Shown here: in pieces, positions 52,771-55,430 of the stretch
How positions within the stretch are numbered: position 1 is the stretch's first letter
Layout of the letters: the number at the start of each line of letters is the position of its first letter
NCBI GenBank assembly: GCA_038380795.1
Contig: CM076281.1
Span: 1,550,001 to 1,614,000, forward strand
DNA length: 64,000 nt
Direction of reading: 5' to 3'
DNA from: Pyrocephalus nanus
Lineage: Eukaryota > Chordata > Aves > Passeriformes > Tyrannidae
The notes under the pieces: model-generated
What the model was told of the DNA's origin: nothing
The model's input: only the letters and a program-made list of their open reading frames with translations
The model's database searches: none
Position numbers and translations under genes: made by a program

Positions 52771-55430
52771 TTTTAGTTCTCATTCTATTTTATTTTATTC
52801 CATTTTTAAAGTCCCAAACACTCAGGGGTTCCAGAGAAGGGGGGGAATGTTCTCTGGAGGGCAGCAGCCTTTCCAAGGTAGTGTCTGAGCGTCTCCAAAA
52901 GCGGGCAGCTCGTTAGCTAATACATTACACCAATCAAGGAGAGTTATCTTAAGCCACAATTAATCTGCTCCCTGGCATATGTTGATAGGGAAGCATCATG
53001 CTGTTTCTTAATTAAAAGCAAACGGATTAAAAATGATTAATAAGAGTATTAAATATTCTCCTAAACTAAAAGCTTTGGGATTCTTGGGTAAATGGAGCTT
53101 TACGCAGGTCTGTGACTGTATCGCAGCTTCCTGGGTTGGGGTTTTTTTTTCCCCCCTTCCCTGGAATCTTCCTTTGTATGCAGGGAATGTTGCTGCATGG
53201 CAGGGGCAGAGCCAGGGAGCGAAGCCTGACGAGTTTAAAATAATAATAAGGGAAAAACAATGAAATAAGCAAAATCTAGGAGTGACATCGCTGGTTTGAG
53301 ACAGCGTTCAAGAAAATAAAATCATCCTGGTTTTTACTGAAGTGTGTCCGGGGCTGGGATGGGCCCTGCACCTGGGGCAGGAAGAAATTCCTCCCTGGGA
53401 GGGTGGGCAGGCCCTGGCACAGGGTGCCCAGAGAAGCTGTGGCTGCCCCTGGATCCTTGGAAGTGTCCAGGGCCAGGTTGGAGCAACCTGGGATAGTGGG
53501 AGGTGTCCCTGCCCATGGCAGGGGTGGGATTGGATGGGCTTTAAGGTCCCTTCCAACCCAAACCATTCCATGACTCCAAAGGAATCTCACCTGTGGGTGT
53601 AACAACACCCTCAGCAGCTCCGGGAAGGAGCTGATCCTGGGAGTCCCAGGGAAGAGGGAGACAAGTTTCTGGACTTGGGAAATTATTAATTAAACACAGA
53701 AATGAAGGGTGGGCAGTGAGGGGGTGCTCTGGTTAGGCTGAGGGAGCTGGGGGGGCTCAGCCTGGAAAAAAGGAGGCTCAGGGGGGACCTTCTGGCTCTG
53801 CAACTCCCTGAGAAGAGGGAGGAGCTGGTGGGGGGGAACAGTTGGACCTGATGATCTCAGAGGCTTTTCAAACCTTAATGATTCTGTGATTCCATGATTC
53901 TGTGGCCCTCTGGTGCAGCAGTGGATGCCAGGGGGGTCCGAGGGGGCTCCAGGGGGTGCCAGGAAGGTGCCACCACAGCATGACGGCACCCAGCTCATTG
54001 TCATTCTGACTTTGACTTGGTTAGTGATAACAGAGAAGGATAGTGCACCTTTAAATGAGGAGCTTTGTGTTTAATTACCCAAATAAAATGACATAAATAT
54101 GAATGAGTGCTAATGGCAGTACTTGCTTTTCCGGAAACCATTAACAAAACGATTCTTAAATGATTTGTAAAGAAAATGAGAGGAGAGGAGAGGAGCGAGA
54201 AGGCTATTAGGGGCTCACACACTCCTGAATTATTGCATAGTCAACTATCTAGCAAATATCAGGTGAAATGATCTTGCAAAAGGCAAAAAGAGGGTTGTTG
54301 CTGAGGGTTTTCAGACACCCCGGGCTGCTCTGCTGTGCTCACCCCTGCCCAAGGCTGGATCAGGGATCCTGTGATTGCTGGGGGACACCAGCACTGGCTC
54401 AGTCTGGAGGTGATGGGGAGTCCCATGATGGTTTAGCACTGGGAGAAGCCCCAGATCAGCTGCATCTCAGGGTCAGCTGTGTCCCACCTGAGTTTTGGGC
54501 AGCTGATCACGAGGGAAACCGGGGTTTATCAGGGACATGAATGAATTCCAGGGGATCGATGCAGCTCGTTCGGCTGCAGCACTGGCCAAGGAACCACCTC
54601 CTTGGTTCCTTTCTGTCATGTTTGTGGCAGGAGAGGCAAAAAAAAAAAAAACAACACCATGTTTGGATTTTTGCTAATTGTTAGTTGTGTTTGTGGAAGC
54701 CCCACTCAGTGGGAATCCCCAGCCAGGAGTGTCACCCCCAGGTGCCAGGGGGTTACATTTGGGGATCGGGGCGTGGGGAGCGGGCAGGGGTGGTCAGGAC
54801 CGGGGCACGGGCTGACCCTGTGGGATTTTGGCAGGCATATCTGTGGGACAGCAACAAGGATCTGGTGGAGTGGCTGGAGAAGCAGCTGACGGAGGAAGAG
54901 GGGGTTCGCTCGGTCGTGGAGGAGAACATCAAGTACATCTCGAGGGATTACGTCCTCAAGCAGATCCGGAGGTGAGGGCAGCCCTGGGAACAGGGATGTT
55001 GGAAATCACCTGGGAGGGGGAACGGGGGTGCCCTTGGCAGGTGTGGTAAATGTTCCCAGGGCTCACTCCAGAGCTCCTGCCCTCCCATGTCCCGGGGTCT
55101 GCACGCTCCGGACTCTCGGGATTCCAGTGCTGTGTGTCTGCCACCAGTCAGGGAAGTGGCCGGAGGGAGCAGAGCTCGGCTCTCACAGCTCACCCAGTGC
55201 TGTGTCCCATCTCCCACAGCCCCATATTTGAGCCCCCCCAGCCTGACAGAGCCGTTGGATGCTCTGGAGGTGCCGTCATCACTCACCTCCCTCCTCTCCC
55301 CAGCCTGGTCCAGGCCAATCCGGAGGTTGCCATGGATTCCATAGTGCACATGACCCAGCACATATCACCCACCCAGCGAGCCGAGGTCGTGCGGATCCTC
55401 TCCACAATGGACTCTCCTTCCTCCACGTAA
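2151..55430 (+). CDS. ACACA: ACACA (acetyl-CoA carboxylase 1), 3' part: 23 exons, join with introns
   Basis: Acetyl-CoA carboxylase alpha is the cytosolic biotin enzyme that makes malonyl-CoA from acetyl-CoA, bicarbonate and ATP, the committed step of fatty-acid synthesis. Joining the exons 2151-2207, 2520-2564, 4961-5002, 5654-5869, 6326-6481, 8312-8515, 10954-11109, 11241-11387, 21093-21362, 21839-21936, 22492-22612, 23033-23143, 34573-34716, 35415-35535, 37154-37250, 38553-38649, 39328-39463, 44451-44628, 44778-44890, 51388-51542, 52193-52363, 54835-54971 and 55304-55430 gives 3099 nt: 1032 codons plus TAA, open throughout. Residues about 1-260 are the end of the central region, about 261-599 the N-terminal and about 603-919 the C-terminal half of the carboxyltransferase domain, then a tail. 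Domain limits are carried over from remembered human coordinates. The paralogue ACACB differs at [23 protein letters not shown] and [10 protein letters not shown], so this is ACACA. It is 5'-incomplete only because the window starts inside the gene. All introns are GT-AG except the one after exon 8, which is GC-AG. Confidence 0.98.
2520..2564 (+). CDS. ACACA: ACACA exon 2 of window (residues 20-34)
   Basis: 45 nt, phase 0 at both ends, reading [15 protein letters not shown]. The acceptor is TTTGTAAG and the donor CAC|GTAAGT is a strong consensus match. It is a small in-frame cassette in the central region, only 312 bases downstream of the previous exon. Confidence 0.96.
2565..4960 (+). other. 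ACACA intron
   Basis: A 2.4-kb intron ending TTTCAAACAG. I see no CR1 and no coding signal. The sequence is moderately AT-rich, with a short AT-rich island around 3670-3800. Confidence 0.85.
4961..5002 (+). CDS. ACACA: ACACA exon 3 of window (residues 35-48)
   Basis: 42 nt, phase 0 at both ends, reading [14 protein letters not shown], with donor AAG|GTAAGT. It is the smallest exon in the window. Together with the two before it, it forms a run of micro-sized in-frame exons in the central region. Confidence 0.96.
5003..5653 (+). other. ACACA intron carrying a CR1 fragment
   Basis: A 651-base intron. Nearly half is a minus-oriented CR1 fragment (5187-5476). The rest is a pyrimidine-rich run into the acceptor at 5653. 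Confidence 0.85.
5187..5476 (-). mobile_element. CR1 LINE fragment
   Basis: Antisense CR1 3' end starting ATAGAACCACAAAATAG and ending CTTGTTAAAGTCAACTC. It fills much of a short intron. Confidence 0.92.
5654..5869 (+). CDS. ACACA: ACACA exon 4 of window (residues 49-120)
   Basis: 216 nt, phase 0 at both ends, starting [12 protein letters not shown] and ending RHSDLVTK, with donor AAG|GTGAGC. It encodes a highly conserved segment of the central region (motifs [13 protein letters not shown] and [10 protein letters not shown]). GC content is high compared with the flanking introns. Confidence 0.98.
5870..6325 (+). other. ACACA intron
   Basis: A 456-base intron with no recognisable repeat or gene; the acceptor is ATCTGGCAG. 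Confidence 0.85.
6326..6481 (+). CDS. ACACA: ACACA exon 5 of window (residues 121-172)
   Basis: 156 nt, phase 0 at both ends, starting [15 protein letters not shown] and ending [10 protein letters not shown], with donor AAG|GTGGGA. Central region. The motif [16 protein letters not shown] matches vertebrate ACC1. Confidence 0.98.
6553..6675 (-). mobile_element. CR1 LINE fragment (short)
   Basis: Antisense CR1 tail from GTAGAATCCCAGACTGG to GCCTTGGACACT, with an internal deletion in the usual CCATGGGCAGGG segment. Confidence 0.9.
6739..6816 (-). mobile_element. Possible fragment of another CR1 subfamily
   Basis: GGAATCACAGAGCTGG, CAGAATCATCAGGTCCAACC and CCTGCACAGAACTATCCCC resemble a more diverged CR1 family tail in antisense. 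Weak match. Confidence 0.4.
7904..7960 (+). mobile_element. CR1 LINE tail
   Basis: GTTGGACTTGATGGCCTTC followed by CTTTTCCGACCATAAAGATTCTGTG is the sense CR1 3' end. Confidence 0.75.
8203..8268 (-). mobile_element. CR1 LINE tail, diverged
   Basis: GAATCCCAGAGTGATGTGG, AAGGGCCCTTACAGCCCATC and CCCCAGGGGCAGGG match the antisense CR1 end with several changes. It ends about 40 bases before the acceptor of exon 6. Confidence 0.55.
8312..8515 (+). CDS. ACACA: ACACA exon 6 of window (residues 173-240)
   Basis: 204 nt, phase 0 at both ends, starting [15 protein letters not shown] and ending VTDSRTGQ, with donor CAG|GTACAT. It is the last exon mainly in the central region (motifs [17 protein letters not shown] and [14 protein letters not shown]). 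Confidence 0.98.
8611..8714 (-). mobile_element. CR1 LINE fragment
   Basis: Antisense tail starting TTAGAACCACGGGGTGG, with GGAAGGGACCTTAAAGTCG and AGACCAGGTTGCTCCAGCC. Confidence 0.88.
10255..10500. promoter_or_regulatory. CNE-like AT-rich island (candidate enhancer)
   Basis: Repeat-free stretch with TTAATTAATTC and CCAATTAG homeodomain-type words near 10268-10290, then GTTGATAATTCATG (10431-10445) and the AT-rich run to 10500. The composition is typical of vertebrate conserved non-coding elements, but conservation was not tested. Activity and target are inference. Confidence 0.25.
10519..10633. promoter_or_regulatory. Intronic CpG-rich patch
   Basis: About 16 CpG dinucleotides in roughly 115 bases, with CCATAAATA (a MEF2/TATA-like word) at 10569-10577. 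Surrounding intron DNA is CpG-poor. It could be a small unmethylated regulatory element or an internal promoter; nothing downstream shows a first exon. Confidence 0.35.
10954..11109 (+). CDS. ACACA: ACACA exon 7 of window (residues 241-292), start of carboxyltransferase domain
   Basis: 156 nt, phase 0 at both ends, starting [15 protein letters not shown] and ending DIPEMFRQ, with donor CAG|GTGGGT. The carboxyltransferase domain begins at about residue 261 ([15 protein letters not shown]). In this domain the carboxyl group is moved from carboxybiotin to acetyl-CoA. Confidence 0.98.
11241..11387 (+). CDS. ACACA: ACACA exon 8 of window (residues 293-341), followed by a GC donor
   Basis: 147 nt, phase 0 at both ends, starting [15 protein letters not shown] and ending NRLPGGNE. 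The motif [21 protein letters not shown] is the conserved start of the CT core. The exon ends GAG|GCAAGT. The donor is GC, not GT, and the next exon continues exactly in register (IGMVAWKM), so the GC is real unless it is a sequencing error. Confidence 0.97.
11388..11393 (+). other. Non-canonical GC splice donor (GC-AG intron)
   Basis: The donor reads GAG|GCAAGT. Apart from C for T at +2, it is a full consensus match at +1 and +3 to +6, as is usual for the ~1% class of GC-AG introns. Using any nearby GT instead would break the protein, and the paired acceptor GATTGCAG (ending 21092) is normal. Confidence 0.85.
12060..12420. promoter_or_regulatory. CNE-like island
   Basis: Repeat-free AT-leaning stretch with GTAATTTAAATTTG (12079-12092), a forkhead-like word in GATGTTTGCAAATTGCACC near 12283, and TCTAATTAAACC near 12378. 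Candidate regulatory DNA from composition only. Confidence 0.2.
12794..12956 (+). mobile_element. CR1 LINE fragment
   Basis: Sense copy from TTGCCCAGAGAGGTTG to the tail CCATTCTGTGATTCTATGA, with GGCCAGGTTGGATGGGGC inside. Confidence 0.92.
13101..13140 (-). mobile_element. CR1 LINE remnant
   Basis: Only 40 bases (TAGAACAGTCTCAGGATGG then TTTGGGTTGGAAGGGACC) match the antisense CR1 tail. Confidence 0.45.
16262..16467 (+). mobile_element. CR1 LINE fragment, different subfamily
   Basis: Sense copy with AAGGGGCTGCCCAGGGC, GAGTCCCCATCCCTGGAGG, ACGTGGCACTCAGTGCC and GGTCTTTTCCAACCTCGGTG. Subfamily differs from the majority type in the window. Confidence 0.88.
17383..17657 (+). mobile_element. CR1 LINE fragment, different subfamily
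   Basis: Sense copy with CCAGGTTGGATCTCAGGG, TTCTTCCCCCAGAGGGTGG, GACTGGATGATCCCTGG and the tail ATTCTGTGATTCTGTGG. Confidence 0.88.
17850..18260. promoter_or_regulatory. CNE-like island
   Basis: Immediately downstream of a CR1 copy the sequence becomes repeat-free, with CGATAGCGCAATTAATG (about 17891-17907), GGTGTTAATTTTAGG and TGATTAGTGTTGACA. CpGs persist within AT-rich DNA, then comes a (TG)n stretch near 18075-18098. Candidate enhancer; function is inference. Confidence 0.25.
18395..18415. repeat. Poly-T run
   Basis: About 21 T in a row, followed by a C/T-rich stretch. Confidence 0.9.
20095..20410. promoter_or_regulatory. CNE-like island
   Basis: Repeat-free sequence with ATTATGGCATATCTCATT, GATTTGGATTAAATGGC and GGTGATGCATGTGGC words, interrupted by a C-rich tract at 20200-20222. 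Candidate regulatory DNA only. Confidence 0.2.
21093..21362 (+). CDS. ACACA: ACACA exon 9 of window (residues 342-431), CT active-site exon
   Basis: 270 nt, phase 0 at both ends, the largest coding exon here. It starts [16 protein letters not shown] and ends EDPDNPYK, with donor AAG|GTAAGG. It carries [19 protein letters not shown] and the active-site motif [13 protein letters not shown]. Arg408 of this numbering corresponds, as I recall it, to the yeast CT arginine that recognises substrate (Arg1731). It forms part of the crotonase-type fold of the N-terminal CT half. Confidence 0.99.
21487..21625 (+). mobile_element. CR1 LINE fragment
   Basis: Sense copy with GTGTCCCAGGCCAGGTTGG, GTGTCCCTGCCCATGGCAGG and the tail CCATTTTATGATATGATTT. 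Confidence 0.9.
21839..21936 (+). CDS. ACACA: ACACA exon 10 of window (residues 432-464)
   Basis: 98 nt, starting in phase 0 and ending after two bases of the Arg464 codon. It reads [19 protein letters not shown]..., with donor CAG|GTAGGA. N-terminal CT half. The motif YLYLTPQDY is invariant in animal ACCs. Confidence 0.98.
22492..22612 (+). CDS. ACACA: ACACA exon 11 of window (residues 464-504)
   Basis: 121 nt, completing Arg464, with donor CTG|GTAATC. It carries [16 protein letters not shown] and the glycine-rich loop [14 protein letters not shown] of the CT active site. GLGVENL resembles the ACACB version more than human ACACA does, but exons on both sides are clearly ACACA-like. Confidence 0.98.
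23033..23143 (+). CDS. ACACA: ACACA exon 12 of window (residues 505-541)
   Basis: 111 nt, phase 0 at both ends, starting [16 protein letters not shown] and ending GCGALNK, with donor AAA|GTAAGT. Arg508 aligns with the CoA-contacting arginine annotated near human residue 1823. The motif [16 protein letters not shown] is conserved. Confidence 0.98.
23172..23236 (-). mobile_element. CR1 LINE internal fragment
   Basis: 65 bases (CCAAGCCCTGTCCAGCCTGG to CAGCTTCTCTGGGCAA) matching antisense CR1. It starts only 28 bases after the end of exon 12. Confidence 0.85.
25795..25945. promoter_or_regulatory. CNE-like island with POU octamer
   Basis: Repeat-free and AT-rich, with a perfect octamer ATGCAAAT at 25874-25881, TCF/LEF-like ATCAAAG at 25836-25842, a second ATCAAAAG near 25852, and GAAATAATGATAATG at 25805-25819. 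This is one of the densest motif clusters in the window. Enhancer function is inferred, not shown. Confidence 0.3.
25990..26140. repeat. T-runs and polypyrimidine tract
   Basis: Two T-runs (25992-26006, 26018-26026) followed by an almost pure C/T tract from about 26077 to 26130. Confidence 0.85.
26165..26290. promoter_or_regulatory. CNE-like island
   Basis: A 125-base repeat-free segment between two long pyrimidine tracts, with GAAATAATAAGATATAAACC and GTTGTTATTTGCATAG (POU-like ATTTGCAT). Candidate regulatory DNA. Confidence 0.22.
26311..26405. repeat. T-runs and polypyrimidine tract
   Basis: T-runs interrupted by single C (26311-26342), then C/T-rich sequence ending in TCC repeats (26383-26400). 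Confidence 0.85.
27571..27710 (-). mobile_element. CR1 LINE fragment
   Basis: Antisense copy starting TCACAGAATCATAAAATCCC, with an internal deletion after ACCTTAAAACACC, ending GGGGCAGCCACAGCTGCTCT. Confidence 0.9.
28713..29092 (-). mobile_element. CR1 LINE fragment, longest in window
   Basis: About 380 bases of antisense CR1, from AGACCATGGAATCATAGG to GGCTGAACAATCCCAATGC, extending further 5' than other copies. Confidence 0.92.
29651..29673. repeat. (TA)n microsatellite
   Basis: About 11 TA units in the 11.4-kb intron. Confidence 0.95.
30995..31400. promoter_or_regulatory. CNE-like island
   Basis: Repeat-free, including ATATATCATGCAATAGTG, TAAATCAATAC, ATTTACCAGGCACTAGG and TTTAATAATCTCCAAGC. 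It is bordered by GC-rich DNA beyond 31405. Composition-based candidate only. Confidence 0.25.
31765..31925. promoter_or_regulatory. CNE-like island
   Basis: Repeat-free AT-rich stretch with GATGATATAAATTGTGG, GAATTGCAATTATTGAAATT, AAACACATGATATGC and GTTGCATAATGATTC words. It lies just downstream of a T-run at 31677-31694. Confidence 0.27.
32429..32688 (+). mobile_element. CR1 LINE fragment
   Basis: Sense copy from CAGGACAAGGGAATGGC to CCATTCTGGGATTCTCTGA, with GGAAGGAATTCTTCCCTGTG and a G-run at 32504-32512. Confidence 0.92.
33543..33561. repeat. (TG)n microsatellite
   Basis: Nine TG units. Confidence 0.95.
34123..34345 (-). mobile_element. CR1 LINE fragment
   Basis: Antisense copy starting TAGAATCCCAGTATGG and ending TCAGTATCCAGTGTAACCC; 228 bases upstream of exon 13. 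Confidence 0.92.
34573..34716 (+). CDS. ACACA: ACACA exon 13 of window (residues 542-589)
   Basis: 144 nt, phase 0 at both ends, starting [15 protein letters not shown] and ending LQWLSYMPK, with donor AAG|GTAATT. It carries the CT motif [17 protein letters not shown] followed by [13 protein letters not shown], which separates ACACA from ACACB. Human ACACA has Cys where this has the Asp of THD. Confidence 0.99.
34717..35414 (+). other. ACACA intron
   Basis: A 698-base intron with no repeat or gene recognised. The acceptor is CCTTTTAG. Confidence 0.85.
35415..35535 (+). CDS. ACACA: ACACA exon 14 of window (residues 590-630)
   Basis: 121 nt, ending after one base of the Asn630 codon, with donor CGA|GTACGT. 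It starts [17 protein letters not shown] and includes [17 protein letters not shown]. It covers the linker between the two halves of the carboxyltransferase domain, at about residues 599-603 of this numbering. Confidence 0.98.
35536..37153 (+). other. ACACA intron
   Basis: A 1.6-kb AT-rich intron without CR1. T-run near 35780. A CNE-like island lies at 36040-36300, and further AT-rich repeat-free DNA at 36700-37030 ending in TAAATAAATAAAT. Acceptor CCCTTTAG. Confidence 0.8.
36040..36300. promoter_or_regulatory. CNE-like island
   Basis: Repeat-free segment mixing CpG-containing words (GGCGCCGCTAACGCCGG, ACGCCCGACACGAGG) with AT-rich ones (GATTTTAATTTAGTGG, AAGTTAAAGCCATTTATT). It also shows a loose internal repetition of AAGTTAAAGC at 36152-36161 and 36178-36187. 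Confidence 0.27.
37154..37250 (+). CDS. ACACA: ACACA exon 15 of window (residues 630-662)
   Basis: 97 nt, completing Asn630 and ending two bases into Arg662, with donor AAG|GTGAGT. It starts [15 protein letters not shown] and includes [16 protein letters not shown], the start of the C-terminal CT half. Confidence 0.98.
37251..38552 (+). other. ACACA intron
   Basis: A 1.3-kb intron with a plus CR1 tail at 37372-37470, an A-run at 37669-37682 and a CNE-like stretch at 37945-38060 (GTTATAAGTTACCGATTTAAG). Confidence 0.8.
37372..37470 (+). mobile_element. CR1 LINE tail
   Basis: Sense tail with GAGATGATCTTTAAGGTCCC and the end CCATTACATGATTCTATAATT. Confidence 0.88.
38553..38649 (+). CDS. ACACA: ACACA exon 16 of window (residues 662-694)
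   Basis: 97 nt, completing Arg662 and ending in phase 0, with donor AAG|GTGGGT. It reads [19 protein letters not shown] then [22 protein letters not shown] is ACACA-like; ACACB has EVAVPADPA. Confidence 0.98.
38650..39327 (+). other. ACACA intron
   Basis: A 678-base intron with no repeat or gene recognised. Acceptor CCCCACAG. Confidence 0.85.
39328..39463 (+). CDS. ACACA: ACACA exon 17 of window (residues 695-740)
   Basis: 136 nt, starting [16 protein letters not shown] and ending GFSGGMK plus one base of Asp740, with donor [22 protein letters not shown] is the most conserved motif of the C-terminal carboxyltransferase half, at the active site near the dimer interface. Confidence 0.99.
39892..39939. 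repeat. (TTTA)n microsatellite
   Basis: About 12 uninterrupted TTTA units in the intron after exon 17. Confidence 0.95.
42172..42380. repeat. Hairpin-forming inverted repeat, 56-bp arms (MITE-like)
   Basis: The left arm, 42172-42227, starts AGGGGTGAAAAATG. The right arm, 42325-42380, ends ATTTGTCACCCCT. The reverse complement of the left arm aligns to the right without gaps over 56 bases, with 6 mismatches by my count. The spacer is 97 bases and AT-rich. The ends (AGGGGTG...CACCCCT) look like terminal inverted repeats of a non-autonomous DNA transposon, but I find no clear target-site duplication. Family unknown; an ancient exapted hairpin element is possible. Confidence 0.8.
42604..42724. 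repeat. AT/AC-type compound microsatellite
   Basis: Interrupted TA, CA and TG dinucleotide runs, the longest TA run at about 42694-42711. Confidence 0.85.
44009..44303 (+). mobile_element. CR1 LINE fragment
   Basis: Sense copy from CTGGAGAGGGACTTCTC through GATAGGACAAGGGGGAATGG to the tail ATGACTCTACGATTCTGTC; ends about 150 bases before exon 18. Confidence 0.92.
44451..44628 (+). CDS. ACACA: ACACA exon 18 of window (residues 740-799), CT active-site exon
   Basis: 178 nt, completing Asp740 and ending two bases into Arg799, with donor CAG|GTACGG. It starts [16 protein letters not shown] and carries [16 protein letters not shown]. Arg774 in this motif corresponds, as I recall, to yeast CT Arg1954, which contacts the substrate carboxylate. 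The exon is GC-rich. Confidence 0.99.
44631..44668 (+). repeat. 19-bp perfect tandem duplication next to a splice donor
   Basis: Two identical copies of ACGGCCCCTCCTGCCCGGC begin two bases into the 149-base intron after exon 18, so the first copy overlaps the donor consensus GTACGG. Confidence 0.93.
44778..44890 (+). CDS. ACACA: ACACA exon 19 of window (residues 799-837)
   Basis: 113 nt, starting two-thirds through Arg799 and ending one base into Gly837, with donor TCG|GTACGT. It reads [19 protein letters not shown] then [18 protein letters not shown]. Arg812 and Arg814 align with the CoA-contacting basic residues near human 2127 and 2129. The intron before it is only 149 bases. Confidence 0.98.
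46151..46365 (+). mobile_element. CR1 LINE fragment, 3' end missing
   Basis: Sense copy with GACAGGACAAGGGGGAATGG and GGAAGTGTCCAAGGCCAGG. It stops at GGCTGGTGGAAGG without the usual tail, where a possible LTR begins. Confidence 0.9.
46367..46680 (+). mobile_element. Possible ERV LTR fragment
   Basis: A plus-oriented CR1 copy stops abruptly at about 46365 and is followed by TGTGGTGGTTTAGACC. That resembles the 5' end of a common avian ERVL-type LTR (TGTGGTGGTTTAACCC...). The rest is not recognisable, the 3' limit is a guess, and I find no target-site duplication or resumed CR1. Confidence 0.3.
46910..47125. promoter_or_regulatory. CNE-like island
   Basis: Repeat-free, with GGGTAATTACTCCC, ACTTTAATTAAAATGAC, GGATCGTAATTGCTCCC and GCCACTAATTCC, i.e. 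four homeodomain-type cores in about 190 bases. It ends at a T-rich run (47137-47183). Confidence 0.28.
47137..47183. repeat. T-run with interruptions
   Basis: 47 bases of T with three short C interruptions. Confidence 0.9.
49137..49244 (-). mobile_element. CR1 LINE fragment
   Basis: Antisense tail starting TTCATAGAATCCCAGG (its first bases just precede the feature), with CACCCCCTGCCATGGCAGGG. Confidence 0.9.
49850..50530. promoter_or_regulatory. CNE-like island
   Basis: A long AT-rich stretch without recognised transposons, apart from a T-run at 49960-49970 and AAATAAATAAATAAA at 49983. Words include ACAAACGATCGATGATGG (50150-50167), TCTTAATTAAAACC and TTTTTATTCTGAAGG. Candidate regulatory DNA by composition. 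Confidence 0.22.
51388..51542 (+). CDS. ACACA: ACACA exon 20 of window (residues 837-888)
   Basis: 155 nt, completing Gly837 and ending in phase 0, with donor ACC|GTGAGT. It includes [19 protein letters not shown] and [19 protein letters not shown]. The latter is a strongly conserved carboxyltransferase C-half motif. Confidence 0.98.
51543..52192 (+). other. ACACA intron
   Basis: A 650-base intron with a plus CR1 tail at 51874-51987. The acceptor is TTGGGCAG. No other feature is seen. Confidence 0.82.
51874..51987 (+). mobile_element. CR1 LINE tail
   Basis: Sense tail with GGGCTTGGAGCAACTTGG, GGAAGGAGATGAGCTTTTAGG and the end GGGATTCAGTGGTTCTGTG. Confidence 0.85.
52193..52363 (+). CDS. ACACA: ACACA exon 21 of window (residues 889-945)
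   Basis: 171 nt, phase 0 at both ends, with donor AAG|GTAAAT. It starts [17 protein letters not shown] and includes [18 protein letters not shown]. This segment separates ACACA from ACACB well (ACACB has KQEILQASGEL in the same place). It forms the end of the CT domain. Confidence 0.99.
52611..52811. repeat. T-rich simple repeat block with 14-bp higher-order unit
   Basis: About 200 bases of TTTTA/TTTTG-type repeats. Three perfect tandem copies of the 14-mer TTTTATTGTTTTAA lie at 52697-52738, followed by an uninterrupted run of about 30 T at 52739-52768 and then AG. Confidence 0.9.
52915..53060. promoter_or_regulatory. CNE-like island
   Basis: Repeat-free, with GTTAGCTAATACATTACACC, CCACAATTAATCTGC, TTCTTAATTAAAAGC and AAAATGATTAATAAG (homeodomain-type cores). 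Lies directly after the T-rich block. Function inferred only. Confidence 0.28.
53380..53576 (+). mobile_element. CR1 LINE fragment
   Basis: Sense copy from AGGAAGAAATTCCTCCC to the tail CCATTCCATGACTCC, with a deletion after GGCCAGGTTGG. Confidence 0.92.
53735..53905 (+). mobile_element. CR1 LINE fragment
   Basis: GGCTGAGGGAGCTGGGGG, GGACCTTCTGGCTCTGCAAC and the tail TTAATGATTCTGTGATTCC fit a sense CR1 copy with an internal deletion. Confidence 0.8.
54000..54260. promoter_or_regulatory. CNE-like island
   Basis: Repeat-free AT-rich stretch with TGTGTTTAATTACCC, AAATGACATAAATATG, AACCATTAACAAAACG and TGAATTATTGCATAG words and a short GAGAGGAGAGGAGAGGAG run at 54177-54194. Confidence 0.25.
54835..54971 (+). 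CDS. ACACA: ACACA exon 22 of window (residues 946-991)
   Basis: 137 nt, starting in phase 0 and ending two bases into Ser991, with donor GAG|GTGAGG. It starts [15 protein letters not shown] and includes [12 protein letters not shown]. It encodes the helical C-terminal tail after the CT core. ACACB differs strongly here. Confidence 0.98.
55304..55430 (+). CDS. ACACA: ACACA terminal coding exon (residues 991-1032, stop TAA)
   Basis: 127 coding nt after acceptor CTCCCCAG. It reads [18 protein letters not shown], then [15 protein letters not shown], and ends TMDSPSST before TAA at 55428-55430. The end matches the ACACA C-terminus, with one extra Ser compared with the human sequence as I recall it. 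The exon continues as 3' UTR. Confidence 0.98.

Larger units (their letters stand above)
52364..54834 (+). other. ACACA intron
   Basis: A 2.5-kb intron with a 200-base T-rich simple-repeat block (52611-52811), plus CR1 fragments at 53380-53576 and 53735-53905, and CNE-like stretches at 52915-53060 and 54000-54260. The acceptor is TTTTGGCAG. Confidence 0.8.
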
